Below are positions 61,287 to 64,000 of a stretch of DNA of 64,000 nucleotides, one piece after another. The notes under the pieces are model-generated. The model had not been told where the DNA came from, searched no databases, and saw only the letters and a program-made list of their open reading frames with translations. Origin of the DNA: Gordonia lacunae (GTDB taxonomy: Bacteria; Actinomycetota; Actinomycetes; Mycobacteriales; Mycobacteriaceae); contig NZ_NGFO01000002.1 of the NCBI RefSeq assembly GCF_002149015.1, forward strand, positions 124,001-188,000. The letters are read 5' to 3'. The first letter of the stretch is position 1. Every line of letters starts with the position of its first letter. Both the position numbers and the translations under genes were made by a program.

Positions 61287-62471
61287 TCAGACCGAGCAGC
61301 CGCCCGACTGGCCCTGTGACGACGAGCCGGTCATCTCACTGGTCAGCTGCACATCCGAACCGCTGACCCCGAACTCGAGCCCGGTGTCGGTCACCTTCAG
61401 CGAATCGACCTGCACCTCGTCGAAGAACGGGCCGAGCGACGACGTGGTGATCTGGTCGACGATCTGCTGCGCGAAGTCCGGCGGGATGCCGAAGACCAGC
61501 GCGCTGGCCTTCACGACCTCGAAGTCGACGCGACCGTCCTTCAGGACGGGCTTGATGGTCGCCGACACCGGCACCTGGAAGACCATGACCGGGAAGGCGG
61601 CCTGGACCTCGAAGGTGCCGTCGGCCGCGTTGCCGGTGATCTGCTCGACCGCGCCGACGCCACCCGCGCCGGTTCCGGTGCCGGTCCCGGCGCCGGAAGA
61701 CTGCTCCTTGCTCAGCTCGACGATCCGCTCGTACGGGATGAAGCCCGTGCCGTTGAGACTGCGGATGTCGGTGGAGTTCTCGGTGCCGGAGATGCCGTCG
61801 GCACGCATGTGCAGACGGACGCCCCCCGCACTGTCATCGGTGTCGACCTGGACGAACGGGATGTCACCGCTGCCCTGCAGGAGGATCGGTTTACGGCTCA
61901 GCGAGACCTCGGTCGGCACGCCGGTGAGTCCGCTGAAGGACTCTTCGAGACAGTTGGTCACCTTGTTGCGCAGGTACAGCTCGCTGCCGACCGCAACGAT
62001 GACCGCCAGGAGCAGCACGCCGACGAGGCTGAAGGCCACGATCTTGGCCGTGCTGCGCTTCTTGCGCGGTGAGGTGACGACAGGGCCGCTGCCGGTCGGG
62101 TCGGCGGGACCCGGGGCGATCGGTCCCGACGCGGTGGCAGAGGGCCCGTACGGGTCCTCACCGGGCGCGAACTGTGAGGTCGGCGGCTTGGTGCCGCCCA
62201 GATCCGCGGTGTCGCCGTCGGACGGCGGGATGGCGGAGTAGGCCTGCCCACCCGGGACGATCGGTTCGGTCGCGAACTGTTCGGTCGCCGGCGGCTCACT
62301 GTGGCCAGCGCCGGGCACCGGCTTCCATTCGCCGCCCGGTCCGGTCGGAGCCGGCTCACCGGTCGCCGGATCGGAGCGGGTGGGGTCACCGGCGTGCGGG
62401 TCGATCTCGCCGGTCTCGTCGGCGGGGTCCCCGGATGAGGAATCGGGGCGGGGCGTGTTGCTGTCGCTCAT
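61287..62471 (-). CDS. LmeA-family (DUF2993) membrane-anchored lipid-binding protein
   Basis: The 394-residue protein has a long disordered Pro/Gly/Thr cytoplasmic head (1-140), one membrane helix at about 143-163 (AFSLVGVLLLAVIVAVG), and a periplasmic DUF2993 domain (GLTGVPTEVSLSRKPILLQG ... IPPDFAQQIVDQI). LmeA family members bind phospholipids and support lipomannan elongation in mycobacteria. It overlaps the nitrilase gene by 4 bases (ATGA) and follows it in an operon. From memory, the same pair is Rv0479c-Rv0480c. Confidence 0.9.
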   Translation of the reverse strand: MSDSNTPRPDSSSGDPADETGEIDPHAGDPTRSDPATGEPAPTGPGGEWKPVPGAGHSEPPATEQFATEPIVPGGQAYSAIPPSDGDTADLGGTKPPTSQFAPGEDPYGPSATASGPIAPGPADPTGSGPVVTSPRKKRSTAKIVAFSLVGVLLLAVIVAVGSELYLRNKVTNCLEESFSGLTGVPTEVSLSRKPILLQGSGDIPFVQVDTDDSAGGVRLHMRADGISGTENSTDIRSLNGTGFIPYERIVELSKEQSSGAGTGTGTGAGGVGAVEQITGNAADGTFEVQAAFPVMVFQVPVSATIKPVLKDGRVDFEVVKASALVFGIPPDFAQQIVDQITTSSLGPFFDEVQVDSLKVTDTGLEFGVSGSDVQLTSEMTGSSSQGQSGGCSV

Positions 62472-63343
62472 GGGTTCCGTCCTGGGTCGTCTGACTCGCG
62501 GAGCCGCGCGGGGGCCGGCGTCACGTCGTTGTCCGTTCCACCGCCGACCGGCAGGGGCCGCTCGTTGGCGAGGACCGCCAGTTGCGTACGGGCCTTCTCG
62601 ACCAGTGCTAGGTCGAGGTCGTGCACGTCCACCCGGATGCTATCCGGATACGCGGCGACCAACGTACCGAACGGGTCTGTGATTTGGCTGTGTCCGATTC
62701 CGGTGGGCGCGCTCGACGACGCGGCCTTCTCATCGGTGGGGAATGCCTGGTCGACGGCCACCACGAAGGTCGTCGAGTCCAGCGCCCGGGCCGCGGCGAG
62801 CACCTCCCACTGACGGAGCTTGCCCGGACCGGCGCCCCACGAGGTGGGCACCACGATCACCTGGGCGCCCTGCCGCGCGAGGTGGGTGAACAGCGCCGGG
62901 AAGCGGATGTCGTAGCAGGTGGCGACGCCGACGGTGACGTCGCCGACCTCAAAAGTCAGTGGCTCCGAACCCGGTGCGACGTTCGTCGACTCGGTGAACC
63001 CGAACGCGTCGTAGAGGTGGATCTTGTGATATCCGAGACGCGTCCCGTCCGGCTGGGCGACGACGACGGTGTTGCGGACGCGCCCGTCCCCGGAGGGGGT
63101 GAACATACCGGCCACCACGGTGACACCCGACGCCGCGGCCGCCTCCGACACCCCGCGCGCCCACGGGCCGTCGAGGTCCTCGGCGACCGGCTTCAGCGGC
63201 ACCCCGAACCGGCACATGGTGGCCTCGGGGAACACGACGAGCTCGGCGCCGCGGGACGCCGCGTCTTCGGCTGCCGAACGCAGCGTCGCCAGGTTGGCGG
63301 TCGGGTCATCGGTCGAACTGATCTGGGCCATCGCGACACGCAT
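62468..63343 (-). CDS. Carbon-nitrogen hydrolase (nitrilase superfamily)
   Basis: The 291-residue amidase-fold hydrolase has the Glu-Lys-Cys triad in LVVFPEATMCRFG, GYHKIHLYDAFG and VATCYDIRFPAL, with a trailing Glu in QWEVLAAARALDS. It hydrolyses a C-N bond in an amide or carbamoyl compound, such as deaminated glutathione-like molecules. ATG at 63343. It precedes the LmeA-like gene and overlaps it, and stands 14 bases from the methyltransferase gene. Confidence 0.93.
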   Translation of the reverse strand: MRVAMAQISSTDDPTANLATLRSAAEDAASRGAELVVFPEATMCRFGVPLKPVAEDLDGPWARGVSEAAAASGVTVVAGMFTPSGDGRVRNTVVVAQPDGTRLGYHKIHLYDAFGFTESTNVAPGSEPLTFEVGDVTVGVATCYDIRFPALFTHLARQGAQVIVVPTSWGAGPGKLRQWEVLAAARALDSTTFVVAVDQAFPTDEKAASSSAPTGIGHSQITDPFGTLVAAYPDSIRVDVHDLDLALVEKARTQLAVLANERPLPVGGGTDNDVTPAPARLRESDDPGRNP

Positions 63344-63357
63344 AGCGGCCACAGTAT

Positions 63358-64000
63358 CTACCTGGGCGCGACCGCCTCCCACGGAACCGTGAGCACGTTG
63401 TCCGACAGGCGGCGCCTGGGCACCTCGCAGTCGACCCCACGGTCGCGCAGCAGACCGACCGCATGCACCCACCGGGCGCGCGGGCCGTACGGCGCCAGCG
63501 GCGCGGCGACATCCCAGCACTGGTCGGCCAGGGCCAGCAGCGCATGGACCCGCTCACCCGGGACATTGCGATGGATCAGCGCCTTGGGCAGCCGCTCGGC
63601 CAGTTCCGACGGACGGTCCGAATGCTCCGGCGCCCAGCTGAGGGTCAGGCTGACCGGCCCGTCGGCGTCGAGCAGGACCCAGCTGCACCGTCGGCCGATC
63701 TCATCGCACGTGCCCTCGACGAGGACCCCGCCCGGCGCAAGCGCGGAGCGCATTCGGGCCCATGCGTCGTCGACCTCGTTCTCGTCATACTGGCGCAGGA
63801 CGTTGAACGCACGCACCACGCGCGGCCGCAGGCCACCCAGCTCGAAGCCGCCCAGTCCGAACCGGACACCGTCGCGAGGCTCCACGACACGGTCGGGGTC
63901 GATCTCGAGGCCGACCATCTCCAGATCCGGCGCGACCCGGCGGAGCCGCACGGCCATCTCGACGGTCGTGTCCGGGCGTGCACCGTAACCGAGGTCGACG
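63358..64000 (-). CDS. SAM-dependent methyltransferase, 5'-truncated
   Basis: The frame is open to the window edge. Its first visible residues VDLGYGARPDTTVEMAVRLR contain AdoMet motif I (DLGYGxxPxT); a conserved MVGLEIDPDRV and RAFNVLRQYDENEV follow. The last 120 residues are not clearly catalytic. The N-terminus is missing. It is in the same orientation as the nitrilase and LmeA genes and probably shares their transcript. The substrate is unknown. Confidence 0.8.
   Translation of the reverse strand, partial: VDLGYGARPDTTVEMAVRLRRVAPDLEMVGLEIDPDRVVEPRDGVRFGLGGFELGGLRPRVVRAFNVLRQYDENEVDDAWARMRSALAPGGVLVEGTCDEIGRRCSWVLLDADGPVSLTLSWAPEHSDRPSELAERLPKALIHRNVPGERVHALLALADQCWDVAAPLAPYGPRARWVHAVGLLRDRGVDCEVPRRRLSDNVLTVPWEAVAPR

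Overview
The window is a chromosomal stretch of a high-GC actinomycete of the mycolic-acid group (Mycobacteriales). A Gordonia-like genus is the best guess. The basis is the mycobacterial-type gene set (PhoPR, LdtMt5-like L,D-transpeptidase, LmeA-like DUF2993 protein, ThrE, 13E12 HNH protein), frequent GTG starts, tight 4-base overlaps, and dispersed repeats related to GCTGGTTGAGCTTGTCGAAA and CTGCTCCCTGAGG at convergent gene ends. No species can be named from sequence alone.

Layout. 0-5.5 kb: a truncated GMC oxidoreductase, a TetR regulator, an Asp-nucleophile alpha/beta hydrolase, an ECF sigma factor translationally coupled to a triple-VOC protein, and a DUF1772 membrane protein. 5.6-8 kb: a membrane-anchored beta-propeller-like protein and a lytic transglycosylase. 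8-24 kb: purine biosynthesis genes scattered among other genes (purS-purQ-apeB, purC-ptrB, purB, purD), with a glutathione peroxidase, a MarR/MFS drug-efflux pair, a SelW-like protein, a TetR regulator, a deaminase and a secreted esterase. From memory, this mirrors the M. tuberculosis Rv0772-Rv0800 neighbourhood. 24-27 kb: a two-gene polyprenyl-sugar operon (GT2-GtrA and GT39). 27-35 kb: a RecQ-like helicase with a phosphoribosyltransferase-like tail, a HIT protein, a two-gene restriction-modification module, and phoR/phoP. 35-39 kb: small proteins, a 13E12 HNH protein and an HTH_42 protein. 39-45 kb: an nSTAND/WD40 ATPase and a type-B carboxylesterase. 45-50 kb: tRNA-Thr(TGT), a Rid-family protein, a decayed tRNA-Thr, ThrE, and otsA/otsB. 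50-64 kb: a metallopeptidase, a transglutaminase-like protein, a ROK/SDR/LdtMt5 block, an XRE-methyltransferase-thioredoxin-reductase cluster, deoC, purU, two tiny paralogous peptide genes, a GNAT protein, LmeA/nitrilase, and a truncated methyltransferase.

Strongest unusual signals. (1) A decayed tRNA-Thr(GGT) on the minus strand lies directly upstream of thrE, and the complement of its acceptor stem is the Shine-Dalgarno of that threonine exporter gene. (2) Two unannotated 32- and 42-residue glycine-rich paralogous peptides each have a perfect RBS, a matching promoter-like motif about 75 bases upstream and their own terminator. (3) A restriction-modification module sits between phoR and the HIT gene, with an altered nuclease active-site motif. 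(4) A PhoP-box-like direct repeat with 18/22 identity lies at almost identical distance upstream of phoP and of the GT2/GT39 operon. (5) Five of six repeat arrays sit exactly at convergent gene junctions and build large hairpins.

Functionally, most of the window is core metabolism and cell-envelope work. The accessory islands are at 30-32 kb (R-M), 35-39 kb (small proteins, HNH), 39-43 kb (nSTAND) and 59.8-60.6 kb (AT-richer peptide locus).
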